64,000 nucleotides of DNA from Cyanoderma ruficeps (lineage: Eukaryota > Chordata > Aves > Passeriformes > Timaliidae): assembly GCA_008694505.1 (NCBI GenBank), contig VZDJ01000623.1, positions 18,409,754 through 18,473,753 on the forward strand. Reading direction: 5' to 3'. The position numbers and the translations under genes are program-made. Below the pieces are notes generated by a model. That model saw nothing but the letters and a program-made list of their open reading frames with translations. It made no database searches and was not told where the DNA came from. This document shows, one piece after another, positions 25,963 through 39,560 of this stretch (its first letter is position 1; each line of letters begins with the position of its first letter).

Positions 25963-26302
25963 GAGCTCCTTTGCTCTCCTGCTTGCACAGCTGGGATGAA
26001 GATGCTTCCTCCCATTACAAACAGTAATCAGAGGCTCCACGGCTGCATGAGCAAGGGAAATCAACACTTGTGTTGATCCCTAGCAGCAGGATAAAATGTG
26101 GGGTGGATGAGAGTGAAGGATTTCTGATCTCCCTCCCCAAACCTCACTCCTGAAACAGGGGTTGATAGATGGGCTGGCAGCCCCCAGCTTCACCAGCTGG
26201 TACAGAATGGCCAGGTGAGGTTCAAGATTCATGACAGGATTTTGTTCTTTCCTTACAGAAAGCATGTAAATACAACAAGACTTCTTCAGGGTCAGGTTAA
26301 AG

Positions 26303-26525
26303 AATCATAGAATGATCATTTAGGTTGGACAAGACCCTTCAGATCATCAGCTCCAACCACTAACCTAACACTCTTAACCACGTCCTCAAGTGCCATATTT
26401 TTTAAATACCTCCAGGGGTGATGACCCCACCACTGCCCTGGGCAGCCTATTCCAGTGCCTGACCATCTTTATGGTGAGGAAACTTTATTCCTAATATCCA
26501 ATCTCAACTTCCCCGGCACAACTTG
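26303..26525 (-). repeat. CR1 LINE 3' fragment
   Basis: Read on the plus strand it is the complement of a CR1 tail: AGAATCATAGAATGATCATT, GACCCTTCAGATCATC, CCTGGGCAGCCTATTCCAGT and TCCTAATATCCAATCTCAAC. It is in the same orientation as MYO7A. Confidence 0.88.
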
Positions 26526-28607
26526 AGGCTATGATGACTTGGAGAGTTTAAGAGAAAGAGACAGTTTGAGGAGCTGATTTCCTCTCTTTTTGCTCCAGAT
26601 GACAGGTCTCAGCAAGTTAAATGCATCTTTAAGGAGAAGTTCATTCATGGAGAAGTTACGATCAAGCAAGACAAGATGATAAATGAGCTGTTCTGTAAAA
26701 GCTCTCCCTGGGGAAACATGTGGCCCCAAGATTGAGTCAAGGTAAAATTTGTTATTGAATCCTTTGAAGTTTCCTATATTCTCAAATGAATGTCCTGTTG
26801 GCTGGGTATTTTGTTACTGCCTCTTAAAAAAGCAATACTAAACTCAGCTGCACATACAACAACTCTCACTCCAAGCCTTCTCTGTCTTGAATTCAAATAG
26901 ATGAAGGTTTCAGTGCACACACTTCAGGGAAGATGGATCCTGGGGGTTTGCCTGAGGTATCAAGAAGTGGGAATGAGTGCATTTCAAACAGGCTCTCTCA
27001 GAATGTACCTCCACACCAGGGCTGAGATTGCTGGCTCTACCTTTATTTGACATCACACAATTTATATTCCACAGCCACAGCGCTGCAAGAACATCTCCCT
27101 AGCCTGCAGCTTCATTTTCTGCACACAGCAACCCCAGCACTTTAATTGTCCCATAAACGTGATGGAAAGGATTTGATGCAAAGAGCTGTTAAAATGCCAA
27201 ATGTCTTGAGCACTGCAACTAATGAATGGCTCCCAACGATTCATGTTTCAATCTATATGCAAATGTGCCCTTTGGTTGGCTTGTGCTGGACTTTTCACTG
27301 CTGCATTACAGCTATCCAGGGAAGCCTCAGACTCATAGATCAGACAGATACAAGGCATAAATGGGAGAAGACTTAAATTATTCAGTGTTTATGAGAAAGA
27401 GAATCCAAACAGCAGTTACACTTTTCTTTTTATCATAACATGATTACAGACGAGCCCCAAGCAGACCTACAAAGCATTGTTTTTCTCCCCCGCCCCTTCC
27501 TCCTTGCTAGAAAAATATATAGCACAATGAATCATTTGGCAAAGCTGAATGTGTGCTCAAAACTGTGTATGTCAGCTCCAGGTAAAGCTAGTGCTCACAC
27601 AGCACAGGTGGAAGACGTCTGTGAAAGATATCAAAACCTGGTCTCTGCTATTCTCACCCCCAGCATAGGAAAACATCTCCTGGAGCATCAAACAGAGACT
27701 CTGCAAATGCTGGCTGTCACAACATCTACTTCTGCTCATTTACAAACTGCACAGATCCCTTTCACCTGTGCAATTCTGGTCTTAACAAGAAGAAATTAAG
27801 CTGGAACAGTGAAGAAAGGGCTGCTGCCATCACAGGAGGACTGCAGAGCTTGTTTTACAAGGTGGGTGGGGGGGAAAGGTTTTGTAGAATTTTCGTCAAT
27901 TCCAAGGGTACGGAGGTAAATTATAACTCTGTATACAAACACAGAGAAATAGCAAGAAGGAGAAAGGACAATTTTATCTAAAGGCCTTTCCTGACATGAG
28001 AGCAGGAAGCCACTAATATCCTCAAAAACCAGAGACATTAAGGTATCCAGGACCATCTTGTTCATGTAGGCCTTGCGGGGTTTAAAGCTGAAGCTGTACC
28101 GCAGACTACATGCAAAGAAATGCCAGAGGTGTCACAGGAATTGCAGAGTGGATAGGAGCAAGGAAATGTGAGATTTTGGCATTGCCCTCAAGAGTCATCT
28201 CCCCAGCAGCTTGGACAAGCCAGGAGAACGGAGCTGAGGTCTCTGACCAAGCCTTGGCTCCTGCAAAGTTTCAAAATAGTTGGAACAACTTCCTTGTTTT
28301 GCCGTTCAGCTCAAAAGAACTTTTATAGTGTGAGGCATCCACTGTTCTTGATCCCTCAGGACCTTAATATTGGGCTGAACTTTAGTTTCCTTTATCTGCT
28401 TGGATTAGGTCTCCACTCTTTCTTTTAGCTGTTATTTCCACTTTTCTCCCTATAACTGCAGGAGCAGGTTAGGGGGACAGTAAGAATGGGAGAAACTTGC
28501 AACAGCAGCAATGCTCTTCATGCGGTCTGGACATAGTCAGGCAACTACAGTAACACAGATACAATAATCTGAAAAGTCTATCTTAATGGATGAGATTTGC
28601 AGGATTA

Positions 28608-28682
28608 CAGAATATCCTGAGTTGGAAGGGATGCATATAAGGACCATCCAGTCCAACTCCTGATGCAGGACTCAGTCCTCCA
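28608..28682 (-). repeat. CR1 LINE 3' fragment, short
   Basis: The plus strand shows ACAGAATATCCTGAGTTGG, AAGGGATGCATATAAGGACC and ATCCAGTCCAACTCCTGATG, the complement of a CR1 3' end of a subfamily that has the GAGTTGGAAGGGA motif. About 75 bases remain. Confidence 0.75.
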
Positions 28683-30767
28683 TGAAATACTTAAATTTTG
28701 CAGCACATTTTATTCCCCAGCAGATAAGTGGGTTTGATTTCTATTGGGCTGCCCCAGCAACAGCAAATTTGCAGCACCTTGTATTTAAGACTGGGCTATC
28801 TGAGGGCTGCCTACAAGAGCTAGAAGGTGGATCTGGCAAAAAGAGCCATGCAGCAAAGCAGCAGCTCGTTCCCATTTTCCTCCAGGAAAGCCCACAGCCT
28901 GGCCAGGCTCTGCGGTCAGCTGTGGGCAGGACCACCACACCCTCCCTGTCCCCACTCCAGCTCCAAAAATGTCTCTAAGTAACAGACAGAAGGTGCATGA
29001 ATGAGCTGCAACTGCGCTGTGGAGCCAAACAAACTTGTCAGGCTGCCAAGGCAGGAATGCAGGAAGGCCTCCTTTTCCATCTTCCCTTTCTTTGTGCATG
29101 GAAACAGACTTGCCACTAGTAATTTGCTAGCGACTAAAGCTGATAAGTTTGGCTCCCCGCAGGCCCCTGCTGCGGAACAATATTGGCTTTTCTTTTGGAT
29201 TACTGGGTGGAAGGCACAGGGCAGGCAGAAAGCTCTGTGCGCTCTCTCCTCCTCACTGGAGCTGTGTGCTGGCCTCGGTGCTCAGTTCTCCCTAAGGGAG
29301 ACCCTGGTATGAATTGCTCTGACAAGAGAATGGAAGAAAGAGAAGCAATGTCACAGGCTCATCTTAAAAATTACTGGATTTATAGCTGGGTGGGAACCAA
29401 GCAGTAAGGGCCAAATGCTCTGTGCTCATCTATCCCAGGTGATGATTTGTGGTTTGGTTTGACCTTGCTGGAGAAAGTTTTCAGGAAAAAAGGGGTAGGA
29501 TGGCAGGACTGTAAGCATGTTGTGCACATTCAAGAACAAGGGAAAAAAAAAGGGCAGAGATAAAGCTCCTTGGAATGTAATACAGGTCATGAACAACACA
29601 GACGTATTTCCAAAATCTTACAGCAAAACTGAAAGAGGCAAAATACAAATATTGCTGCTATTTGCAATTAAGCATCACATAAACAGCAGTCTTTAGGGCA
29701 ACAGAGAGCAAAGTGTTTCCTACGTGACTCATAAAGGACCTTTAGATGGGACAAACTGGTATGAAGTGACTTCAGAAAGGGATTGTCCCTGTTAACAACT
29801 GAGTTAATTCATTATGGAGAGGTCCCTGCTCACCTTATCATGCTACAGAGATGTCTGCAGTAAGCCACAAATTCTACACAAACCTATTTCCCTAATATGG
29901 ACGAGCATCTGCTTGGCATCTGAACCCACAGGAAGAGTGCCCAGAATTACTCAAAACCACCCTGCAGCCTTGCCTGGACAAGACACTTTGCTTTTAGATA
30001 ATGAGCAAGGTGCTCAATTTGATTACAGCTCCGCAAAGGGTGAATTCAGACTGGTACAGAAGACCATGATCCAGTAGCCAAACCACAGAGGAGTAACTCC
30101 CAGAGAGAGACATGACAGGCAGCCTGGAGTGATACCATCCTAAACAGAGCTGTAACAGGGTGTTTCTCAACTGCTATTCTGACCTTTTTGCCTAATTTGT
30201 TTCAATTTTCACACCCATTTTCCTTGGCATCACAAACTGCATCAGCCAGTCTGTGCACGGGGCCAGCGCCTTGGAGCCTTTGGAAGGAAGACGAAGCTCC
30301 TACACACCCCTACCAAAGTACAGCCTGGTTTTGTTGGGCTCAGGTTCTGGCAGCTTGGGGAAGTGCTGTAAAAAGCATTTCAGTTACTTCACAAGATCTC
30401 TGGCATTCCTTCCACCACTCAAAGCTATCCTAAGCTCTTTGTGTCACTGCTGTAAACTGGAACTATGTGAATTCCTTCAAAGGTCCAGTGCTTTCTGCTG
30501 GACAAAAGCAGATTTACCAAGCAAGACACAGAATTCAATCAAAATTGTTGGGTAGATTTGCTCCATTGCATCAATGCTTGACTGTGTTGACAAATACACT
30601 TGGGTCTCTGCAGCCTCAACCCAGGATACATGGTGGGACTGGCAGTCCTCAGTAGGTGAGACATGTTATGCCTAGACAAAGGGAAAACACTACAATATGA
30701 AGCCCTAAATTATTCCAGAAACTACATGAGACCTGCTACTGCTACGCAATTTAATTCTTCAACTGAT

Positions 30768-31205
30768 AGAATCATAAGAATGGTGTGGGTCCGAAAGGAC
30801 TTTAAGAATCTTCTTGTTCCAAACCCCCAGCCACAGGCAGGGATGCCTTCCACTAGACCAGACTATTCAAAGCCCCATCCAACCTGGCCTTGAACACTTC
30901 CAGCGATGAGGCATCCACAGCTTCTCTGGACAACCCGTGCCAGTGCCTCTCCACTCTCACAAGAAAGAATTTCTTCCTAATATCTGATCTTAATCTGTCT
31001 TCTCCTAGTTTAAAAGCACTTCCCTTTCTCTGGTCAGGTCCCATCACTGCAGGCCAATGTAAAAGTTGCTCTCCCCCTTTTTTACAAGCTCCCTTTAGGT
31101 ACTGGCGAGGTGATAAAAGGTCTCTCTGGAGCCTTCTCTTCTCCTTCTTCTCAATCCAACCCTCTCAGACTTGTCTTCATATCCCTCAATTTCTTTTAAA
31201 TGTGC
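30768..31205 (-). repeat. CR1 LINE 3' fragment
   Basis: The complement of a CR1 tail runs from AGAATCATAAGAATGG, through CCAACCTGGCCTTGAACAC and TTCCTAATATCTGATCTTAA, into the 3'-UTR/ORF2 end near 31200. It is about 440 bp long. The 126-codon plus-strand frame over it is a repeat shadow. Confidence 0.88.
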
Positions 31206-31603
31206 AAGAAGACTCCATTTTTACACAACCAAAGCAGAATTGTTCCTGGAAATTGAAAATCAATTTTTGACCAAATCCTATTTTAAGTCAGGCAGTAAGT
31301 TGTTTCATTCTTCTGGATATCCAGGATTCTTGTGCAGCTTTTGGGCCATCCCAGATGAGAAAATAGAAGTGGAACATTGTGTGAGGTTAATCTGGACTAC
31401 ACACACAGAGCAATGATTTCCTCTAAGCCAATCAAGGATTAAGGCTAATGAGTATCTCTGCATCTTGTAACAGTCCTTTTAGGGAAATAAGACAGGACAA
31501 AAATAACCTGATTTGACCCTTCCCCTCCAAAAAAAAAATTTATTAGTGCTTGTGGTGATGGAGTAAAAACTGGAGAAGCTGAAGACAGGAATGATTCACT
31601 TAC

Positions 31604-31626
31604 CTGTCGTAGAATGACCATGGTTC
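31604..31626 (-). CDS. MYO7A: MYO7A exon 2 (start codon; MVILRQ)
   Basis: This 23-nt exon is too short to be found by length alone. It consists of five 5'-UTR bases (GAACC), the ATG at 31621-31619 and six codons reading MVILRQ. Mammalian MYO7A starts MVILQQ in an exon with the same boundary, and the next exon (9513-9626) continues GDYVWMD. The acceptor is TTTATACAG and the donor GTAAGTGA, both strong. The context ACCATGG has A at -3 and G at +4, a good Kozak match. Use of this start would give the long canonical isoform. Confidence 0.93.
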
Positions 31627-33990
31627 CTGTATAAACACATCAGCAATCACCAGGAATGGACCTAGATCAAAAGAAGCCAGCAATTAATGACTCTCCTTCT
31701 GGCTCAAGAGACACAGCTCAGGGACTGTCCCAACCCTACAGCATTTCCACAGCCCTAAATGTGGAAGAGAGCTAGTAGCACTGAAATTCCCAATGCTTTC
31801 ATAATATTAATTCCAGACAGTGAGAGACAATCCTCTAAATACATCCAGATTAATGCTGGCACTGTGGTGAATGAGACTGGGACTGGAGGTCGCTTATGCA
31901 AGTAATATTTTGTAAACTGAGTCCTAGAAAGTTATCCAAGGATTAACCCAGCAAACACACTGATACTGGTTTATTACATGTGTCTTTGCATCCTGTGGTA
32001 TGAACTAAAGCACATGGAGATGGGGAGTACTGTCCTTAGCACGTCACAAAGCTGGATGGATTTTCATCTTTCTATCCAAACTGCTTTCAAGAAAGGAATG
32101 AAAATGTCAAGTCCCCCAGCATAGCCTGAAACAAAGACCTGGACTGGATGGAGTATTTTCACTCCCTGTTCCAGCTGTTGTATAAATTGTATCTTTGTGG
32201 AATTTTCATGGGAAAGTCCCAAGCTGCTCCTGAGTTTGTGCTTGTTGCTCTGGTACCATTTCATGGCTCTCAAAATTAAATGTGTTGGGTTTGTATGAAT
32301 GAAAAATGCTTTCAAAGAATTGAATTTCTGCAGCTTTTAATCTCTGAGTCATCCTCGCTACATGGCAATCAATAATAGTTGTATTTATGGTGTGGAACAT
32401 TTTCCAGCACAGTAAAAATACTCATGCCTTAAGAAGCAGGAGGAAAGGTTCTCACTCTCAGAGACACAATTCCCACAGGACACTGGACATTGAAGGCTGA
32501 TGAAGGATAATCTTGCAGGACACAAGATATTTCCATTCACAGCAGGAAAGTAATCTGCACTCATCATAAAAACCTAAATACTGTGTTTCAAGTTTTAGCA
32601 ATAATTTTCATTTTTATGCACCCCCACTAAAAAGCAAACATTTCTCAGGGGGATGGGAGGGAGAAGTCTTTCCACCCTCCCCACAATCATCTCCAGGTGG
32701 GATGTCTCAAAGAGACAAACTCAGTCTCATGAAAAAAGGTACAATATGTCCCATGCCAGCGTCCCTACACGCTTTCCTCATGACAAGGAAAATGATCTCC
32801 CCCATCAGCAGCAACTGCTTGTATCCCATCCAGCAAGGGAGGGACTTGGCCTTTGGTGCTGATCCTGCTGGCTGAATTTTCTGTAGCCTCTCAGCTGCAG
32901 TGGGAAACAGAGGTGTTCCCATCCTAGCTAGAAAGGCAGGATTTATCTCTATTAGCTCCTGCAGAGACTGTAAAGGCTTAACAGAACTTCCAGTTATTTC
33001 CTTTTCCTCAGCAGGCTGCCTGCACCATCTCTACATTTTCACAGACCACATATACGAAGTAGATAACTACCCCACTGAAATTTGTAGGCTTTTGCTATCA
33101 AAGTGCCTTCAACCACCTTAATGAAAACATCCATCTGCTAAAACCATCTACATGATCCACAAGCCCTCTGTATTGTCTAGGAAAGGAACTGGTGTCCTAA
33201 GAGCAGCCAGGGCATCACTGTTCATTAGGAAATACTCACTAGGCAAACTTTGGCCACAAGCCATATTTAATGAATTAATTTTGCTTTTCCTAGAAGGTAG
33301 ATGAATGGTGGAAAATCACGTGTACACTTTAATAATTGAAAGGCTGTCAGGCACTTTTCCTAATTCTAAGACTGAACCTTCTCTGTAGCACATTAAATGA
33401 TTACTCTTCTCTTTAATTCACATGGATTGAAAATAACTTTCTAACCCTGCCAAGTAGCAAGCCCTGAGGCAGACTGCCTGGGGATGCTGAAGAGTCTATT
33501 CCACTGGGAAGAGCCAGGCTCAGGTCAGGCACTGGGGGAGGTTCTTCAGAGGTCTGTACATGATCATCATAGGGTTAGTGTTGGACACTGGGGTGGGTAG
33601 TTGGATAGCAGTTGGAGTTCCCTGGCTGAAGGACATCTGCTATGGACAAGTCATCTAGTAGTTCCTTTCCTCCCTTTTCCTCTCTAAAAACAGAGATGCC
33701 GTGAACAAAGGAGCCCCTAAGTATCCCCGGCATAAATTTTATGCTAAGTAACCAAGTGACCAAGGCCAAGGTGAGCTGGGCCCATTGGGTGTCCATATTG
33801 CAAAAACCGTGCATGGGACATCTATTCCAACAGGCTGGGCTAACCCACAAGTCCACATCTCAGAACTGCTCCTTCAGTTTTTGTCCTGCTGCTGCTGAAA
33901 CAAAGCACTTTTTCATAGTTATCTGGGTTCCCAGCATTAAAACTACCTGGTGTATGGGCACCTTGCTCAGCTTGGCCTGTGGTGATGCTG

Positions 33991-34030
33991 AATACTCTTC
34001 CAAAACTTGCACCAGGTTTGGAAGAGTATT
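33991..34030. repeat. Perfect 14-bp inverted repeat (hairpin)
   Basis: The left arm at 33991-34004 is AATACTCTTCCAAA. The right arm at 34017-34030 is its exact reverse complement, with a 12-base loop between. The flanking bases do not extend the pairing. It lies inside MYO7A intron 1 and could form a stem-loop in the pre-mRNA. No second copy was noticed, so it is not clearly a transposon terminus. Confidence 0.85.
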
Positions 34031-36027
34031 TACATACCAGATCCAGTCTGCTTTTAAGCAGGACTTTGGTGCCCAGAATCTTTTGTGGGTTGATTTTATT
34101 TTTATTTTCTGAAGGTCTAGCCTCAGCCCAAGCCACCAGGCTTGATCTTGTTCAGTGCATTATCAGTCCTTTCATGATGCCTTTGCAAGAGAGGTTGTAC
34201 ACAACAGAGAGCCAGCTTCCCCCATGGCTTGCTTGGCAAGGAACACCCCAAAGGGGAAGCAGTAGACTCCCCTGCCTGTTCTTCCCACAGGGATCAGTAA
34301 GAAGGATTGGGCTTGTCTGAGCACCAGAGAGATCAGCTGCCTACTAATTCATGAGGGCCCTGGTGGAACAAACCAGCCATCTGGACCCTCTGACCCTCAC
34401 TGGCAGGTGAGTGTAGGGCACTTCAATCCTTATCCTGTGAGAAGCTCTACCGATGGTCTGGGAAATGAGCTGGGCTAAACAAAACATACCCAGCACCTCT
34501 CCCAAATTACTCATATTGTAGCACAATGGCAGAGACAACCCTCTGGAAAGTGTATTTTTTTGTAAATACGATTCATTTTGCAGCTTTCTGGCCATCACTT
34601 ATTGAGCATCATCTGAGGGAGGCAATGGGGTGAGGCTGAAGGGGCTTTAACTATATCTGGATGCAGAGTGACATGTGACACAGAACTGTACATGGCCACC
34701 TGCTTGCAAGCCGTGGTCAACAGATGCCAAGGAGTCCTTCAGTATGAGGTCTGCACCACAGTGAGTGATCTCCACCAGGGCTTTCCTGGTTCTAAAGAGA
34801 TCTTCAATACAAAAGGAACCCGACAGAGTTCAGGCCTGGAGGAAGAAAGTCTGAGGAACTGGACAAAGCCACTATCCTGCAATTGCAAAGAAGGGGGTTG
34901 CTACTCTAATCTCTTTAACTGGCACTTCTGTGCCCCTTGTTGGCACTTCAGGACTGGAATGACCAACCACATGACTGACCATGCTTCCTGGGGGATCACT
35001 CCACAGTGCTAATCCTCCAGACCACATGTTTATTAAGCATTGGTCAGAAGAAATTTCAGATATTTCACTCTAAATGTAAAAATCTATTCCTTTCTCCTTG
35101 AGTTTTGCACCCTACATGGTTTTCCTGAGTGCAAGTGCTGTGGAAAAAAAGGATAATTAATTTATGGGGTGTGTGCATTCAAATTCAGTGCTTGTCCCCA
35201 ACTGTACCCATCTTAGTGTAGAACCCGTCTTTTGGAGAGGGCCTTGTACATTTTAAATTGTAAAAATTCCAGAATTTCATTCAGCTTGTGTCCATTTCAC
35301 TTGACTGGCAGAAACGTGTCACCATAGCTGAGCAAAGGGATTTAACACGTCAGTGCTCTCTGCACACTACTGCTTTCACCTCCTGCCCTCCTGCAAGGAA
35401 TCTGAGAAGGATTAATGGTTTTCCAGTGTATTTTACTGGTCATCTGAGAAACAGCAAATAAAAAGGTCAGACCTACTCCCTGAGAGACAAGCACCTTTGT
35501 CCTTATCAAAACCAGGATTACAATCAGGAAGGAAAACAATGGCTCTTGAATGTGGTTAAGCTGACAAACCCCGCCAGTCTTTGGGATCTCTAACCACTGA
35601 CTGTGGGTGATAGTGAGCAGAAAGGAGGAAGGCAATGTCACTCCCTATATACCATTTCTCCTAGTCTTTGTCCATCTGAAAGCTGGCATGGTTGGGAAGC
35701 TATGACAGCTTGTCAGCTTTTTTTGCACTCTTCCTAGAGCCCTGAATGGGAAGCAGGGCTTCCAGGTCAGAAGGTATCAGTCTGAATGTGGCAGCCATTC
35801 ATCTCCTTCTTGACTAACAGGAATCTTCCTTGCTAGCTTGATCAGTGAGCGAGCTCTCAACAGAGACAACCCACTACTTCTCTAGGTAATTAGCTCCAGC
35901 TCAAAAAATTCTTAGTGTTCAAAATTATTTAAGTATCTTCTCATCCTCTGTATTTGCCTTCAGCTTCTCACCTGAGGCAGTCACAACTTATCAACTACAA
36001 CTGAGCACATAGACAGGCCCATATGCA

Positions 36028-36134
36028 GGGTTTTGCCTGGTCTAGTGGAAGGTGTCCCTGCCCATGGCAAAGGGGTTGAAACTAGATGATCTTTAAGGTC
36101 CTTTTCAACCTAACCCATTCCATGACTCTATGAT
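36028..36134 (+). repeat. CR1 LINE 3' fragment
   Basis: The plus strand shows CTGGTCTAGTGGAAGGTGTC, CCTGCCCATGGCAAAGGGG, AGATGATCTTTAAGGTCC and a terminal CCATGACTCTATGATC. It is a clear but short CR1 3' end. Confidence 0.9.
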
Positions 36135-38267
36135 CTCCCATCTCAGTTTTGGACTGAAGTCTTACAGTAGTGGCCATTCACCTACACCTTCCCTTCCCGT
36201 AGCACAAGTATCTTCATCCTTGCAAGAAGAGATGGTCATTTCTACCTCCTCCAGAAAAGTAAAACTCAGCCTTCTGATTTTGTTACCCATTATCTCCTTT
36301 AACGCAGAGAAAAGATGCATTCCCATGGAAAGCAATTCTATTGCCTGAAGTGCAATAAATAGCAATGAGAATTCACCCAGAGTATTCACTGTTTTTTTTT
36401 TACACACAGGGCAGCACACCCTGAGTTTTTGCAAGTGAGCAAACAGTACAAGACTCTTGTGTCGGGGATGTGGGGACACGGCAAGCACCACCTGGCCACA
36501 CGCTGCCTGATGCTGAGAAAGTTCCCTTATTTATGCCTTAATTGCCGCCTCCACACAGACGGATCAGCTTGAGGTCATGCTGACAAATGACGTGAGGAAT
36601 GCGAGGGAGCTCTCACCTCAGCAAGGCAGGTCACAATAGCAATAGGCTGCAGAAAACATTGGAATTACCTTTGCTCATGTGAGCGGTGCATCCATGACAC
36701 AGCCTGCCTGCAGGGTCTGCCTGCACCGTGATCAGCACAGAGCCTGATTTCCTGGAAAAGCTCTGACCCAAATTCACTAAAGGTCAAGAACAGCCTTTCC
36801 TACAGCTTTTGGATCAGAACTTGAGTGATTACCAGATTTCCAGTGAATGCTGGTCTCAGGAGAGGAATAGCTGGTTGAACAAGAGGTGTATTTTGGTGTA
36901 AAGAATTACCTCCCTATCAGCTGCAGATCCAGCTTCCCAGATAACTGAGGGAAAAAGACAAATTCAAGCGGAGCTGCAAGCTGACACGTAAAGGTATACC
37001 TGACAGCAGGGTGGGTAAAGAGTCATTGGGAAGCCCTGGATCCTTAGAAGGGCACCTTGGTGTGCAGTACTGTGCAACTAAACACCAGCCTGCAAGGGCT
37101 CTTTTGGGAGATGTACAGCTTTTTCCCTAGCTATTCCTGCAACACTCAGCCTTACTGTGATGAAAGGCACAGGATTAGTTGCTAATTAGATTTGAGGGTA
37201 CTCCCGTCAGGCTTCTCCTTCCTGGGGGCGGATGCTGTTTGCAGGGAAGACCTGGTAGGTTTTTTTTATTGTGGTGGGGTTTTGTTTGGCTGGTTTGTTT
37301 TTGGTTTTATTTACAAAAAGAGATGTTCCAGCCATCCTACAGATCTGGATTCTTCAAACCCATAAAATTCCTGCTACTTGGGGTAAACCTTTCCTACACA
37401 AAAGAACACAGCGAACCTGCTAATTGATCAGCCAAATAACTACAGGATGAAAAGACCACAGGTACCAAGGTGGTTTTCTGTAGTAAAACAGCCCAACACA
37501 GGAGCAGCCTTGCTGCATTGCATACACAGATACATTGCATTTCTATACATTAGGGCTTTTATTTTTCATGCAAGAAGCTCCAGGAAGAAAGTCCAGTGAT
37601 AATGCACACTGCAGTCTGTCATTCTTCAAGTGCAACTGAAACCCGGGGAAATGATGCTCGTAACTGAAGCCACCAATAAGCAGGGTGTCATCTACACAGC
37701 ATGAGTGACAGATGAGCGGCAGGGGCTGTGCAGTAGGTAGTGTTTCCAGCCAAAGATCTCAGTACCCAAAAATAGGGCATGATTTTCAACAGACCTCGGG
37801 TGGAGATGAACAATATGAAAAATATGGCTTCTTCCCGAAAACCGAGCACTTATAAACCGTGTTCTGAGCCCCCTCATTGGTCAGGCTGACTGCGGAACAG
37901 CTAAAAACGCAAACAGTGTTGTCTCTTTTGACCCAGGTAAAAATCTCAACAACCAGATCCCCAGCAATATCAAATGACTGAGATAAAATGACTTTGTTTG
38001 AGACTGTGCTGATTTCCACAAGCTGTGAAATGCGGCGCCATGAAATGCTGAGGTGGTGATCTCTGCTGAGACTGTGAAGGGTTTGAAAAGACAGCAAAGG
38101 GAAGGAATGTGATCCTCTGGGCCTTCCTCCACCAAGATCTGCAGCACTAATCAGAGCCTATGACAGCTCCAGGCTGTGCTATACTGTTTGCTATTGCAAA
38201 GCACTGCACTGGTCAGTGAAAGGATCATGGAGACTCATTCTCCAGCCTCAGGGTCTCAGAGCTTTTC

Positions 38268-38640
38268 TAGAATCATAAAATAGTTTGAGTTGGAAAGGAC
38301 CTTTAAAGGTCACCTGGTCCAAACCTCTTGCCACAGGCAGAGACACCTTCCACTAGATAAGGTTGCTAAAAGCTCCATCCAACTTGACCTTGAATTCTTC
38401 CAGCAATGGGGCACTGATCAGTTCTCTGGGCAGCCTGTTCCTGTGCCTCATCCTCTTCATTGTAAGAAACTTCTCTCTTATAACTAGTCTAAATAAACTC
38501 TCCTTCAGCTTAAAGCCATTCCCCCTTGTCCTATCACTTCATACCCTTGTCCAAAGTCCCTCTCCAGCTCTTTTGTAGCCCCTTTCATTACTAAAGGGGC
38601 TCTAACATCTCCCAAGAACCTTCTCTTCTCCAGCAGAGAA
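38268..38640 (-). repeat. CR1 LINE 3' fragment
   Basis: The complement of a CR1 end runs from AGAATCATAAAATAGTTTG, through ACACCTTCCACTAGATAAGG and CCTGTTCCTGTGCCTCATCC, to the CTTGTCCTATCACTTCA and TTCTCTTCTCCAG blocks. It is about 370 bp long. Confidence 0.9.
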
Positions 38641-39109
38641 AAACTAGCTAACTCAAAAAATGAACCCCAAAACACTGTGGGCCTCAGGATGTGATTTTAA
38701 ACAGAACTCAAGACCGAAGCAGAAGTCTCCACAAATCCAAGAGCCTGATTTGTGATGCACTCGCTACCTAGGGATGGCACAAAGCGCTGCCTGAACATCT
38801 CCTTACCTCCTCCTGGCCATGCCACAGATCAGAGAGCTGGGAGCAAATAACCTGTCACTGTGTTTATCCACACAAGCCTGGGGATCATGGAGTAAGACAG
38901 AAGCATGCAAATCCTAGGATGGGAGTCCATTAGCGTATGCCTCTGTTGTGGCTTTATGCCTCACATCAGCATCCATCATTCTCTCTCCCGTGACAGTGCT
39001 GTCATTTAGGTGTCTTCGTGGTTCTCAACCTTTTCTTTTCATGCTCCAAGTCCCACCTGACACCCAAAGTGGGACTGAGCTGTTTATATGCAGACATTGG
39101 GTTCAATCA

Positions 39110-39560
39110 AGTCAACAAAGATTGGAAGGGTAAAAGGTCTGGAGCACAAGTCTGAAAAGGAGCAGCCAAGAGAGCTGGAGGTATTTAGCCTGGAGGAAAG
39201 CAGGCTCAGGGGTGACCATATCTCTCCCTACAGCTCCCTGAAAGGGGATTGCAGCCAGGTGCAAGGTTGGTCACTTCTTCCTAGTAACAAGCAACAGGAC
39301 AAGGGGAAATGGCCTCAAGTTGTGCCAGGGGAGGTTTAAATTGAATATTAGGATTCTTTTTTTTTCATTTAAAGGGTTTTCAAGCATTGGAACAGGCTGT
39401 CCATGGCAGTAGTGGAATTACCATCCCTATAAGTGTTCAAAATGCATGTGGATAGAGCATTTAGGGACACGGCTTGGTGAACATGGCAGTGCCGGGTTAA
39501 TGGTTGGAATTGATGATCTCAGAGATTATTTCCAACCTGCACATTTCTGTGATTCTCTAA
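39110..39560 (+). repeat. CR1 LINE 3' fragment
   Basis: The plus strand starts with the GGTCTGGAGCACAAGTCTGA block, then GAGCTGGAGGTATTTAGCCT, CAGGACAAGGGGAAATGGCC and ATTGAATATTAGGATTC, and ends GATTCTCTAAGATC. It is about 450 bp long. Confidence 0.88.

Larger units (their letters stand above)
9627..31603 (-). other. MYO7A intron 2 (about 22 kb)
   Basis: This is the large intron between the ATG exon and exon 3. It holds seven CR1 fragments, two related 457/458-bp LTRs, a GGGAT/GGGAC short tandem tract with one ambiguous base, and a degenerate open frame at 12704-13381. The remainder is unique-looking AT-rich sequence in which I recognise no gene. Long first introns commonly carry enhancers, but I cannot identify any from a single sequence. 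Confidence 0.8.

Noticed and set aside
30890..31270. 126-codon plus-strand frame
   Set aside because: It is the antisense reading of a CR1 fragment.
36520..36660. Possible conserved enhancer (TGACGT-type motifs in a CpG-containing patch)
   Set aside because: Motif content alone is weak, and conservation cannot be judged from one sequence.
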